In this document: piece by piece, positions 9,392 through 18,051 of the stretch | Layout: each line of letters starts with the position of its first letter | Position numbering within the stretch: the stretch's first letter is position 1 | Assembly: GCA_028867075.1 (NCBI GenBank) | Contig: JAGWGZ010000004.1 | Location: 1-42,597, forward strand | DNA: 42,597 bases | Source: Nanobdellota archaeon | GTDB taxonomy: Archaea; Nanobdellota; Nanobdellia; Pacearchaeales; GW2011-AR1 | Direction of reading: 5' to 3' | Translations under genes and position numbers: made by a program | The notes under the pieces: generated by a model | The model's database searches: none | Told to the model about the DNA's origin: nothing | What the model saw: only the letters and a program-made list of their open reading frames with translations

Positions 9392-10705
9392 TTATTTGCT
9401 TGGCTGCTTTAACTGAAGGAACATCAGGAAGACGAAATTTATCCCCGCGACTCCCAGCACCATCATGAGCGAGATTGTTGCAGGACTCAGTGATATTCCA
9501 AGTCCACTGACCTGAATCATCATGAGCAGGAGCATGAGTATCATCGGAGCTGCAATGACTATGCTGATGTAAACATCAATGAACGTCTCGGATGCCCTTG
9601 TGGACCTTTCTCTTTCAAGGCGGTAATCAAGAAGAAGGCTCTCTGACCTCTTTTCAAAGAATTCTCCGAGGTCTCCACCGGAAGTTATGTTTGTTGCGAG
9701 GCTGTTGTATAAATCTGCAAGCTTCTTGCTCGGGCAATTGTCTGCCGCATTTCTCAGCGAGGTCACAAGGTCGTGCCCGTAAACATTTATTTCGTTCATG
9801 ACTTTTGTGAATTGTGTTTTCAGGTTAGGGTATTCCCCGGTTGAAATTATTATGTGGAAGATATTTGTTGGTTCTATCCTTGATCCTGCTATTGCGGACA
9901 TATTTATAGTCGCAAAAGGAAGTTCCTGGTCTATCTTTGATTCCAGCGACTTTTTCTCCATCGTCGGATAAAAATAGAGGAAGATAAAAGTCACGAGGGG
10001 AAGAACAAATAATATCCAGAATATCTCAAGAAATCTTGTGATAATATCCGTCACCGGAGTTATGAACGGCGGGACTGAAGTTAAATTGAAAAAGAGCAGG
10101 AACATGAAGATGATGAATGCCAGCCCGGTTGCGATTAATGTTGACATGAGGATTACAGAAACATACGCGGAGGGAATGAATCCAAGATTTGTCTTCAGCA
10201 AATCATCTATCATGCCCTGGAAACTTTTACTCCCTACCATAGGCCGGGCAATTTCTGAAAAGACCTTGCTTGCAAGCCCGGTATAAACATGGGGTCTCTT
10301 CATCTTTTCTTTCTGCTTCGCTGTCTCCTTCTTTTTCTTTTCCAGCCTCCCCACCACTTCTTTTTCTGTTTTTGAAATTTTATATTCGCGAATGAGCCTC
10401 ATGGTCTCTTCCAGCTTTTTAGCAAAGCTCTCTTTTTGTTTCTTGGTCCCGGGATTTTGAACATTACCGCCAATGGAATTCACGCTCGCGAGTGTCCTGT
10501 TCAATTCAATTTTTTCAAGGATTGCGGAAATTTTGCTGTTTTCCTCGCCAAGCTGTTTTTTCAGCGCCTCTGCCTGAGCCGTAATGGAGCTTGCTGTTAC
10601 TTTAACACCGGAATGTACAAGGGAAGTCAATTCGTTGATGATCTTCTTTTCTTTTGAGATTATTTTTTTCAGTTCCAGGAAACTGTCCTCTCTTTTTTCA
10701 ATCAT
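9392..10705 (-). CDS. GspF/TadC-family pilus assembly membrane protein (second copy, with N-terminal coiled coil)
   Basis: DQELPFATINMSAIAGSRIEPTNIFHIIISTGEYPNLKTQFTKVMNEINVYGHDLVTSLRNAADNCPSKKLADLYNSLATNITSGGDLGEFFEKRSE is T2SSF-like; N-terminal charged coiled coil. Confidence 0.85.
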   Translation of the reverse strand: MIEKREDSFLELKKIISKEKKIINELTSLVHSGVKVTASSITAQAEALKKQLGEENSKISAILEKIELNRTLASVNSIGGNVQNPGTKKQKESFAKKLEETMRLIREYKISKTEKEVVGRLEKKKKETAKQKEKMKRPHVYTGLASKVFSEIARPMVGSKSFQGMIDDLLKTNLGFIPSAYVSVILMSTLIATGLAFIIFMFLLFFNLTSVPPFITPVTDIITRFLEIFWILFVLPLVTFIFLYFYPTMEKKSLESKIDQELPFATINMSAIAGSRIEPTNIFHIIISTGEYPNLKTQFTKVMNEINVYGHDLVTSLRNAADNCPSKKLADLYNSLATNITSGGDLGEFFEKRSESLLLDYRLERERSTRASETFIDVYISIVIAAPMILMLLLMMIQVSGLGISLSPATISLMMVLGVAGINFVFLMFLQLKQPSK

Positions 10706-10896
10706 TTCAGCGCCTCTGTCAATTTATTCTGAACTCCAGAAATGAACTTCTTCGCTGCATTGAACTTATCAACATCTCTTTTCCTGTATGCTTCCTCAAG
10801 ATTCTGCTCCGCCTCATCAAGCGAAAGAACAAGGTGTCTCAGTAATGATGATTCATCTGCTATTTTCTTTACAGAATCTGCCGCCTCTTTTTCCAT
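10702..10896 (-). CDS. Small coiled-coil protein of pilus operon
   Basis: 64-aa charged helical ORF overlapping the downstream TadC gene by 4 bp. Confidence 0.5.
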   Translation of the reverse strand: MEKEAADSVKKIADESSLLRHLVLSLDEAEQNLEEAYRKRDVDKFNAAKKFISGVQNKLTEALK

Positions 10897-10934
10897 GTCA
10901 TAAAAATGCCGAATGCATTATTAAATTTTTTCGT

Positions 10935-12503
10935 CTAGAATCGGATATTGTACATGCCGAGAACTTCCCGGGGTTTTTTGTAATATTCATTTACAATCTG
11001 CTGAACCTTTTTGAAATCAAACACCTTGTTCCTGAAAAGCTCATAAAGCAGTTGGGTTCTCCTCCTGAATTCAACCTCAAGTTCCTGCATGCTCAGTCCA
11101 TATCTCCCGGAGATTTTCTCAAACACCTTGCTGTTTCTTTTGAAATAAAAATTATCATCAACAGGGTTCCAGACAAAGGGGGTATTTGTGAGTGCAATTC
11201 CCTCGGGATTAACATCTATGACTTCTACAATCTCTCTCAACCGTCTTGTTTCTTCTTTGTTGACAATGGCGTGAGTCATGATACAGACGCAATCCAGGAC
11301 ATTGAGCAGCGTCGGAGGAAGCTCTATCGGGGGGGTTTCCAGCCTTCGGATAACACTCTCTACAGAGTCAGAGTGTATTGTGCTTACAGATGAGTGCCCG
11401 GATGCCATACCCTGGAATAGAACAGAAGCTTCTCTTCCCCTTACCTCTCCCACAATGACATAGTCCGGATTCTGCCTGAATGAGCTTCTCAGCAAATCAA
11501 AAAGGCTTACAGAACCAACCCCTCTTAATCCTGAAGATGATCTGGAAACGCTCGGAAGCCAGTTCTCCCTCGGAAGATTCAGTTCTCGTGTATCCTCAAT
11601 TGAAACTACTCTTGCTTCAGGAGGCATAAAGAATGCAATTGCATTTAGCAGGGTTGTTTTTCCGGACGAAGTCCCGCCGGTTATTAGGATATTCATTTTG
11701 TATTGTATAAGAAGCCACATGTATGCAAGCATTTCCGGGCTTAGCGTGTTGAATGAAATGAGCTGCATCGGGGTCCATGGCTCTTTAGTGAACTTTCTTA
11801 TGGTGAATGTAGGCCCTCTGCTTGTAATGTCTTTTGTATAGGTTGCATTTACTCTGCTTCCGTCGGGCAGGCTTCCGTCAAGGATAGGGTTTGCATATGA
11901 AATGTATTGCCCGGATCTCTGCGCGAGCTTTTCAACAAAACCTTCAAGCCGGTCAATGTCCCTGAATATCACGTTTGTTTTCATGTTCCTGTAAAGCCTG
12001 TGAACAATGTAAACCGGAGTGTCTGCGCCGTTGTTCTCAATGTCTTCTATAAAATAATCCCTAAGAAGAGGCTCTATCTCATTGAATCCAATGAAGTCCC
12101 GGCACAGGTAGTAATATATCTTCTTGTAGCTTTCATATGGGATGTCTATTCCGAGTTCTATTGCAAGAAACTTGAATCGCTGATCAATGTAATCCAGGAG
12201 CCCGTCGAGGTCCTTTTCAACTATGATATCAAAGCTTATCATTTCCCTCATCGCATTGAGAATTCTCCTTCTGAATTCCTCTTCAACTTTGTTAAGCATA
12301 GGCTCCTCTATTTCATAGACTATCTCGTAAATCTTGGGATCCCAGTACACGTGCGCAAATGCAAACGGGGAAATCAGGCAATATCTGATGTCAACTTTTG
12401 TCTTGTCGTCTATCCTGTTCATCTTGGGAATCTGGGGCGAGAAATCAATCTGGATTCTCGGATAATTCTCTATTCCTGATTTCGTTTCCTGTTGTGCTGC
12501 CAT
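10935..12503 (-). CDS. Type II/IV secretion system ATPase (GspE/VirB11-like pilus assembly ATPase)
   Basis: Walker A ITGGTSSGKTTLLNAIAFF, VVSIEDTRELNLP, Walker B-like NPDYVIVGEVRGREA, FQGMASGHSSVSTIHSDS. Confidence 0.95.
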   Translation of the reverse strand: MAAQQETKSGIENYPRIQIDFSPQIPKMNRIDDKTKVDIRYCLISPFAFAHVYWDPKIYEIVYEIEEPMLNKVEEEFRRRILNAMREMISFDIIVEKDLDGLLDYIDQRFKFLAIELGIDIPYESYKKIYYYLCRDFIGFNEIEPLLRDYFIEDIENNGADTPVYIVHRLYRNMKTNVIFRDIDRLEGFVEKLAQRSGQYISYANPILDGSLPDGSRVNATYTKDITSRGPTFTIRKFTKEPWTPMQLISFNTLSPEMLAYMWLLIQYKMNILITGGTSSGKTTLLNAIAFFMPPEARVVSIEDTRELNLPRENWLPSVSRSSSGLRGVGSVSLFDLLRSSFRQNPDYVIVGEVRGREASVLFQGMASGHSSVSTIHSDSVESVIRRLETPPIELPPTLLNVLDCVCIMTHAIVNKEETRRLREIVEVIDVNPEGIALTNTPFVWNPVDDNFYFKRNSKVFEKISGRYGLSMQELEVEFRRRTQLLYELFRNKVFDFKKVQQIVNEYYKKPREVLGMYNIRF

Positions 12504-13054
12504 TATCCTGATTCAAAATCTATATTCGGATTTGTGCCTCCCTGGTTTGATATGAAAATATTGTAAGGCGTTGATGACTGCGTCAGCGAATAAAGGGAGT
12601 CCTGTCCGTTGAATGTTATATTGTATTGTCTGCTGTAATTCAGCGTCATGTTTACAAGATTGAGATTATTCTGCGCGTGTGTCAGGACTATTATGCTGCC
12701 GTAATTTACAGGCGTGTCCGGCTCGCTGAACTGATAGTGGCTTGTCATGCTGAATGTAATCAAATCGTCTGCTCCGTCTATTGTCAGGGTACCGCTCCTC
12801 ACGCTTATCTGCATTTCTCTCTTGTTTCCAGCGCCTTCCTGAGAAAGTGAAATGATCGTGCTGTCAATGCTGTTCATCATTGAAATGGATTGCTGTAACA
12901 CAGACCTGTCCTGCAATTCCTGTATTTTTGGCTGTACAAATGAAAGGACGAGGCCAATTATAACGAGCGCGATTAGGGTGTAAATCACCGTTTCAATCCA
13001 AACCTGCCCCCTTCTGCTTATAGAAAATCTTTGGTTTGGGCCTCTTTTATTCAT
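12503..13054 (-). CDS. Pilin-like protein
   Basis: Class III-like leader followed by hydrophobic helix RRGQVWIETVIYTLIALVIIGLVLSFV. Confidence 0.65.
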   Translation of the reverse strand: MNKRGPNQRFSISRRGQVWIETVIYTLIALVIIGLVLSFVQPKIQELQDRSVLQQSISMMNSIDSTIISLSQEGAGNKREMQISVRSGTLTIDGADDLITFSMTSHYQFSEPDTPVNYGSIIVLTHAQNNLNLVNMTLNYSRQYNITFNGQDSLYSLTQSSTPYNIFISNQGGTNPNIDFESG

Positions 13055-13091
13055 TCAATCTGAAACAAAATTTAATTTAAATAATTAATTG

Positions 13092-13607
13092 TCAGGCAAG
13101 AAGTCTGCAGTCATCAAGTGAAGAGATTGAATCAGATGAAGAACATTGCTGGCCCTTCACGATTGGCGCTATTTGCACCGAATTTGCCACCCCGCCGCCG
13201 GTCCAGTCATAGACATAGGTCTTCCCAGCATTTTTCCCGGGAAGCTGAACCTCCTGCCCTGAACTTCCCCCAAGATATGTTAACCCGGAGATTATGGTAG
13301 GAGTATTTGTTATCGTAACACTTTCAGAACCCGCCGGTCCTGTCATTGAAACCAGAACGCCATCAACAGCCACGTCACCGATGTTGAGAGAGAACTGCAC
13401 TTTATTTGCGGAACTGTTAAAGCATGAATATTGGTTGTTCAATGTGATTGAATTGAAATTTCCAAAGCAGGCACTTGACTGGGTTATCTTTTGGCTTACC
13501 ATGTTATTGACAACCGTCCACACAACCGCCACGAGGGCAATCGTCAGGACGATGAGAAGCAGCGTTCCTATAATTGCCGATATTCCTCTTTTGCTTTTAT
13601 GTAACAT
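13092..13607 (-). CDS. Archaeal type IV pilin/archaellin-like protein
   Basis: MLHKSKRGISAIIGTLLLIVLTIALVAVVWTVVNNM: KRG/IS class III signal and hydrophobic N-terminal helix. Confidence 0.8.
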   Translation of the reverse strand: MLHKSKRGISAIIGTLLLIVLTIALVAVVWTVVNNMVSQKITQSSACFGNFNSITLNNQYSCFNSSANKVQFSLNIGDVAVDGVLVSMTGPAGSESVTITNTPTIISGLTYLGGSSGQEVQLPGKNAGKTYVYDWTGGGVANSVQIAPIVKGQQCSSSDSISSLDDCRLLA

Positions 13608-13608
13608 T

Positions 13609-14085
13609 TTAACTTCCGCTTACAGAAACCGTCTGGCCTTGGCTAGTGCATGTATAAGATTGTTCCTGCCCGTTGCTTAATGAGCCTCTTAATATTGGTA
13701 CAACGAGCAGACTTGTCACAGTTGTTCCGCTCGGGAAATTAAGAGCTCCGCCGAATGTTCCTCCTGACCTTAATCCTGTCTTGGGCCAATTGCCTGTAAG
13801 AGTTGTTATGTCCCCTGTTGAATAAGAACCGCCCGCACTGTTCATTTGTATACTGAAGCTGTATATCGGAACATTGCCTGCATTTTGCAATGCAAGTTGC
13901 CCCGATTGATAGTTTGCGCTGAACTGCACGTCGCCGCATACAAGTTGGATATTTTCTCCGCTGAATTTTGTGATTGCTTCCTGCGTGAATCCCCTGAACC
14001 AAAGAAAGACGACAAGACCGAGTGCAATGACGATTCCGATAAGCAAAACTGTTGCTATGACCGGAGACACTCCTCTTTTGTTCAT
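13609..14085 (-). CDS. Archaeal type IV pilin/archaellin-like protein
   Basis: MNKRGVSPVIATVLLIGIVIALGLVVFLWFRG: class III signal. Confidence 0.85.
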   Translation of the reverse strand: MNKRGVSPVIATVLLIGIVIALGLVVFLWFRGFTQEAITKFSGENIQLVCGDVQFSANYQSGQLALQNAGNVPIYSFSIQMNSAGGSYSTGDITTLTGNWPKTGLRSGGTFGGALNFPSGTTVTSLLVVPILRGSLSNGQEQSYTCTSQGQTVSVSGS

Positions 14086-14129
14086 GGGTTATACAATATG
14101 TTTTGATTTATAAATATGATGCAGGGAAC

Positions 14130-14699
14130 CTAAGAACATTGTATCGGAACTCTTATTTTCGAATTAGTGCAGCTTGCAAATGTCCCCCTGTTATTATATT
14201 CAACATACCTGAGCGGAATGATTTCTATCCACTGAATATGGTTCGTTGGTGAGGAAGGAATTGAAGGAGATACTGAAAGGTTGAATCCGTTGCTTGCCAG
14301 ATTGATTTCATTTCCCGGAGAAATTACGTTGAGATTTTTGCATTGCCCAGTGCACGTGAAGATAACCCCCCCGAGATTTCCTATGCTCGCTTGGCTATTT
14401 TTTATGTAATATGGTGTTAAGTCTGTTGCGGCAATCTGGTCATTGGAATTGTTTGAAGCATGTATGAAGTATCCCGCAATGCTGAATGTTCCTGTATTGC
14501 TTAACGTGAAATTTAATGTGTCTTTTGCGCAATCATATACAAAGTTTGTTACCGCCACTGAAACTCCGTCGGGGCAGGAGACCTGCTGTTGGGGGACATA
14601 TGACTTGAGCCACTGGTATACAAAAATGCTGATGACTATGACTATTGAAATAAGGAGAACATATCCAACAATCTCGCTTACTCCTTTCCTGTTTTTCAT
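14130..14699 (-). CDS. Archaeal type IV pilin-like protein
   Basis: MKNRKGVSEIVGYVLLISIVIVISIFVYQWLKSY: class III signal. Confidence 0.8.
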   Translation of the reverse strand: MKNRKGVSEIVGYVLLISIVIVISIFVYQWLKSYVPQQQVSCPDGVSVAVTNFVYDCAKDTLNFTLSNTGTFSIAGYFIHASNNSNDQIAATDLTPYYIKNSQASIGNLGGVIFTCTGQCKNLNVISPGNEINLASNGFNLSVSPSIPSSPTNHIQWIEIIPLRYVEYNNRGTFASCTNSKIRVPIQCS

Positions 14700-15217
14700 T
14701 GGCTGCTTATTGTGTAATTCTGGCCTCCCTTTTCATTTGATATTATGAAAAAAAAGTTTTCCCCGAGGTTTATGTCAAACACGTGAATATTTCCGTTGAG
14801 AATAGCGGTCACGCCGCCCCCTTGAGGGGTGAAACTCTGCGAGTAAATTGAGCCGGTCCCGATTAAGTCTGTGTAGTCATGTACACCTTCAATTGTTAAA
14901 TTAGACTTTACCGTCTGGTATGCAACAAGAGTCATATTCGTGCTGTTTCCAAGGAGAAAATAAAGATTTTCATTCTGGGATTCATTTATGTACGCCTCTG
15001 CAAGACTCGTCAGGTTTCCCTGAATCTGCAGGCTGTTGAAATTGTTATATATCCCATAATCAATGACTTTGGAACTCTCTATGCTTATTTCATCGCGCAG
15101 GTAATATATGTTCGGCGAACTTTGCGATGTCGCATAATTTGATATCAGAACAAAGCTTGCCATTATGGAGACAATTATTATTGCCGCAATGAAGTAGAAT
15201 TGCCCTCTTTTGTTCAT
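14696..15217 (-). CDS. Pilin-like/membrane-anchored protein, first gene of pilus operon
   Basis: MNKRGQFYFIAAIIIVSIMASFVLISNYA: class III-like leader. Confidence 0.65.
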   Translation of the reverse strand: MNKRGQFYFIAAIIIVSIMASFVLISNYATSQSSPNIYYLRDEISIESSKVIDYGIYNNFNSLQIQGNLTSLAEAYINESQNENLYFLLGNSTNMTLVAYQTVKSNLTIEGVHDYTDLIGTGSIYSQSFTPQGGGVTAILNGNIHVFDINLGENFFFIISNEKGGQNYTISSQ

Positions 15218-15401
15218 ATTAAAATTAGAAAAAAGAGATTTATTAATTTAGTGTTCTAAGCCGCCATAATAAATATCCGTATTAATAAACTTGGGATAAT
15301 CTCTTACCGGTCTCACTTAATTTTTGATATAATAACTTTAGCAATCTCCCTAACTTTTTGTGCTCATTGCGGGTTATCTTGCTATTTTTCATTTCAAAAT
15401 T

Positions 15402-15658
15402 GTAGACCGGAGAGTTGCCTGGAAATTCACAAAAAGTTTTTCCTAACCTTCCTCAACCCCGCGCTCTGTCAAGCACCTTAACAAATGTTTAGGGCTGCTC
15501 CGATCAAGGCCTGACCCGTTTCGCATATGCAAGATCGAGACAGACAGAGTCTCAATGTCTGGATTAGGGCTTCCTGTCAATATCCTCACGTCCCTCCTTG
15601 CAGTCTGCCATAAAGCCCGCTTGCAATCGGCGGAGGGCTAACCCGCCTACCTGTCTAC
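15402..15658 (-). ncRNA. Signal recognition particle (7S) RNA
   Basis: Minus strand carries helix-8 core GGGTCAGGCCTTGATCGGAGCAGCCC. A GAGAC/GTCTC hairpin (helix 6) lies 5' of it. The Alu-side GGCGGGTTAGCCCTCCGCC is near the 5' end. Terminal GTAGAC (15653-15658) pairs with GTCTAC (15402-15407), as expected for archaeal helix 1. Ends approximate. Confidence 0.85.
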
Positions 15659-15776
15659 GAAAATCAAAGCAACCAGGGGTATTTTAAGGTTATGTACTTT
15701 AACTTTCCAGTGATGTCATCACCAAACGGGAATAACAGTGCATAAGGTTTATATATGGGAAATAATTGAAATTATT

Positions 15777-16496
15777 ATGAAAAACGAGCTTGTAAAAAAG
15801 GTGGCAAGTGGGATAGGGAAAGGAATAGGCATCTCTGCTATAGTTGTAGCTTCGCTATTTGGAGGAGCAAAAGCATTTGCTAATCCCTCGATTCAGGATT
15901 TAAGAGCCCTTGAACAATATGCAAAACAGAATGGCAAGGAATACATTGATACTGGAAATGTACATCCCGGACCTTTCTATGTTATTAAGGAAGGCAATTA
16001 CTTCTTGCAAGCCGGCAAAGATTATCTGATGTTCGTAAGAGACTGGGCAGGAGGCACTGACATTTTATATGACAGCGGAAAAGATGGGGTTGCAGATGCA
16101 GAGATAAATGTAAATGGAAATGTTGACACGGGGTACGGGGGGATGTTGAAAGGTAGAGCCCTATTTGGAGTAAACCCCAATCAAATGGATATTGATATGC
16201 AGGGTGGATGGGCAGTTAAACAAGTAGATAAAGAAAACAAGGCATTCAATAATAGAACCGAGATTTACATGACAGATAAAGGAATAATCATGGAATTTTA
16301 TAAGGATAATAAAGCAATATTCATCCCAAAAGGAAGTAACCTTGCTCAGATATTTACGGCCGGTCATGGGCTTGGCAGTTATAAATCTCAAGAATGGAAA
16401 GATGCGGATAAATTTGCAGCAGGATTAAGAGATGCTCTTGGTAAAGATTATGATGGTTTTGTGAATGATATGATAAATCAGATTAACCAAAAATAA
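15777..16496 (+). CDS. Secreted protein of unknown function
   Basis: MKNELVKKVASGIGKGIGISAIVVASLFGGAKAFA signal peptide; ATG at 15777 preferred over the track's GTG at 15738. Confidence 0.6.
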   Translation: MKNELVKKVASGIGKGIGISAIVVASLFGGAKAFANPSIQDLRALEQYAKQNGKEYIDTGNVHPGPFYVIKEGNYFLQAGKDYLMFVRDWAGGTDILYDSGKDGVADAEINVNGNVDTGYGGMLKGRALFGVNPNQMDIDMQGGWAVKQVDKENKAFNNRTEIYMTDKGIIMEFYKDNKAIFIPKGSNLAQIFTAGHGLGSYKSQEWKDADKFAAGLRDALGKDYDGFVNDMINQINQK

Positions 16497-16518
16497 TAAC
16501 TAAAATTTACCGGATAAA

Positions 16519-16890
16519 ATGAGGAATAAATTACTTTAGAAAATAGCAACACCCTTCATTGCATTAGGTATAGCAACAGCCCCTCTGGCTTGTGCAACCT
16601 ATCCTTCACGTTCTATGTACCTGGATAATGGCTATACTGCTGAATCTTTGACAGTGAAATCAGAACTTGATTTTATAACCGCAGTACATCTTGGATATAT
16701 TAAGCTCGAAAAGGCAGAAAATGGAGAAATGATTGCAAAAAGCTCATACAATACTTTCGGAAAGAAGTGGAAAGGAGAATTTGACAAAGTCTGTAACATT
16801 ACAGATAAGACTAAGGATAAAGTTATTTCCGCATCCGAAGCTCATAATGAATTGACTTTGACTAATAAAGTTCTATTTGGATATCAGTAA
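16519..16890 (+). pseudogene. Small lipoprotein gene interrupted by an in-frame TAG at codon 7 (16537-16539)
   Basis: Reading frame MRNKLL[TAG]KIATPFIALGIATAPLACATYPSRSMYLDNGY...: signal peptide and lipobox-like PLAC continue in frame across the stop. Track ORF 16615-16890 is only the downstream part. Confidence 0.6.
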
Positions 16891-17681
16891 TTCTTCCAAA
16901 GCACCAGTTCATGATTCCTGTCTCTTAAAAATAAAGTGTCCCCACTTGAAGTCCAGATGTAATCATACCCTTTCCAGTATAATACTCTGTCGGTGTTTGT
17001 TTTATTTCCGACAATTATTGTTATATTCGTGTTACCTTGCAGAATAAAATTCGGAAAATTAAATTCTTTTCTTCCTTCATCTTTAATCTGCCAACCGGTG
17101 AGGTTACATGAAAAACTGCAGTTATTATGAAGGATAACCTCCTGGTCTTCATAATCCAGCTTTTCCAATGTTATACACAGTACACATGCATCATTTGATT
17201 TCCTGCAGAGGTTTATGTTTTTGTCAAGACAGGATTTCCATGCCTCAGAGAACTCCCGGTAATACAACTTTGCTGAAGTTGGAAAATAGAAATTAGCAAA
17301 CCCCGCCTCAATGAGCTTAATGTTGATGTTGGTGTTATTGATGAAAGCATATGCAAGCGTTCTCCCGTATAAGTCTGTTCCTTCTGTCTCCAGTTTTACT
17401 GTCTTATTGAACACAAGAGATGAAAGATACTGCTTTGCATCTAAAGAATAAGGTTCATTGCTGCTGGTCTCGGGAGCATTTATCCCCAGGAGCCTTATGT
17501 GTTCTCCATCTGTTGTCACTATTGTGTCCCCATCTATAACTCTCAAAACCTCAGCTGTTTTGTAATCCTTCAGGAATTGTGTTAATCGGTCGTCAAGATA
17601 ATTATAGTTAAGGATCACAAGAAGTAAGAAAACAGATATTGCAAACATAACTAGCAAACCTTTTTTCATTCTGTCATGCAT
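16884..17681 (-). CDS. Membrane-anchored/secreted SNase-like nuclease with C-terminal lamin-tail-like domain
   Basis: VIDGDTIVTTDGEHIRLLGINAPET...DLYGRTLAYAF (thermonuclease) and CNLTGWQIKDEGRKEFNFPNFILQGNTNITIIVG (LTD-like). Confidence 0.8.
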   Translation of the reverse strand: MHDRMKKGLLVMFAISVFLLLVILNYNYLDDRLTQFLKDYKTAEVLRVIDGDTIVTTDGEHIRLLGINAPETSSNEPYSLDAKQYLSSLVFNKTVKLETEGTDLYGRTLAYAFINNTNINIKLIEAGFANFYFPTSAKLYYREFSEAWKSCLDKNINLCRKSNDACVLCITLEKLDYEDQEVILHNNCSFSCNLTGWQIKDEGRKEFNFPNFILQGNTNITIIVGNKTNTDRVLYWKGYDYIWTSSGDTLFLRDRNHELVLWKNY

Positions 17682-17732
17682 TTCTCTTAAAGGAAGGGTT
17701 GTGAATTAAAAAGTGAACCCCGGTTCTCATTA

Positions 17733-17889
17733 TGCGGGAGGAAGGATTCGGACCTTCGCAGGCACTAAGCCACAGGATATCTTTGCCTTTTCTTTCTAGC
17801 ACTCATAGTTTCTTTGAGCGCTGAACTTTCTTTTCTAAAGAAAGTTGGGCACTTAAGTCCTGCCCGTTTGACCACTCCGGCACCCCCGC
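17733..17889 (-). tRNA. tRNA-Leu(TAA) with ~73-nt canonical 37/38 intron (about 17779-17851)
   Basis: Acceptor GCGGGGG/CTCCCGC; anticodon stem CAGGA/TCCTG with loop CTTAAG; variable arm TGGCTTAGTGCC; T-arm GAAGGTCCGAATCCTTC. Confidence 0.9.
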
Positions 17890-17929
17890 ATTTACAGAAG
17901 TGATGGATTGAGCCAATTTTATTGGCGAC

Positions 17930-17944
17930 CTCCGGCACCCCCGC
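17930..17944 (-). repeat. 15-bp exact copy of the tRNA-Leu 5' end, 55 bp upstream of the gene's own 5' end
   Basis: GCGGGGGTGCCGGAG (minus strand) at 17944-17930 identical to 17889-17875 of tRNA-Leu. Confidence 0.9.
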
Positions 17945-18051
17945 GACAATTTGCTTACAAATTGGAGCTGACAAAAATTCTTAGAATTTTTAGTCTAGCA
18001 TGAAAATCCGACATTAATTAGATTTAAAAAAGTTCTTGTGTTAATAGGAAA

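Noticed and set aside
15301-15412. Long stem CTCTTACCGGTC / GACCGGAGAG with possible pseudoknot pairings in the pilus-operon upstream region
   Set aside because: The GACCGGAGAG arm lies within the 3' end of the SRP RNA, where GTCTAC pairs with the SRP 5' end; remaining pairings are short and AT-rich.
16537-16539. TAG as pyrrolysine or a reassigned codon
   Set aside because: TAG terminates several clear genes in the window and no Pyl machinery is visible; mutation or error is simpler.
17765-17974. 69-aa minus-strand ORF MSAPICKQIVAGVPEVANKIGS...
   Set aside because: Overlaps tRNA-Leu, its intron and the duplicated 5' fragment; non-coding explanation is better.
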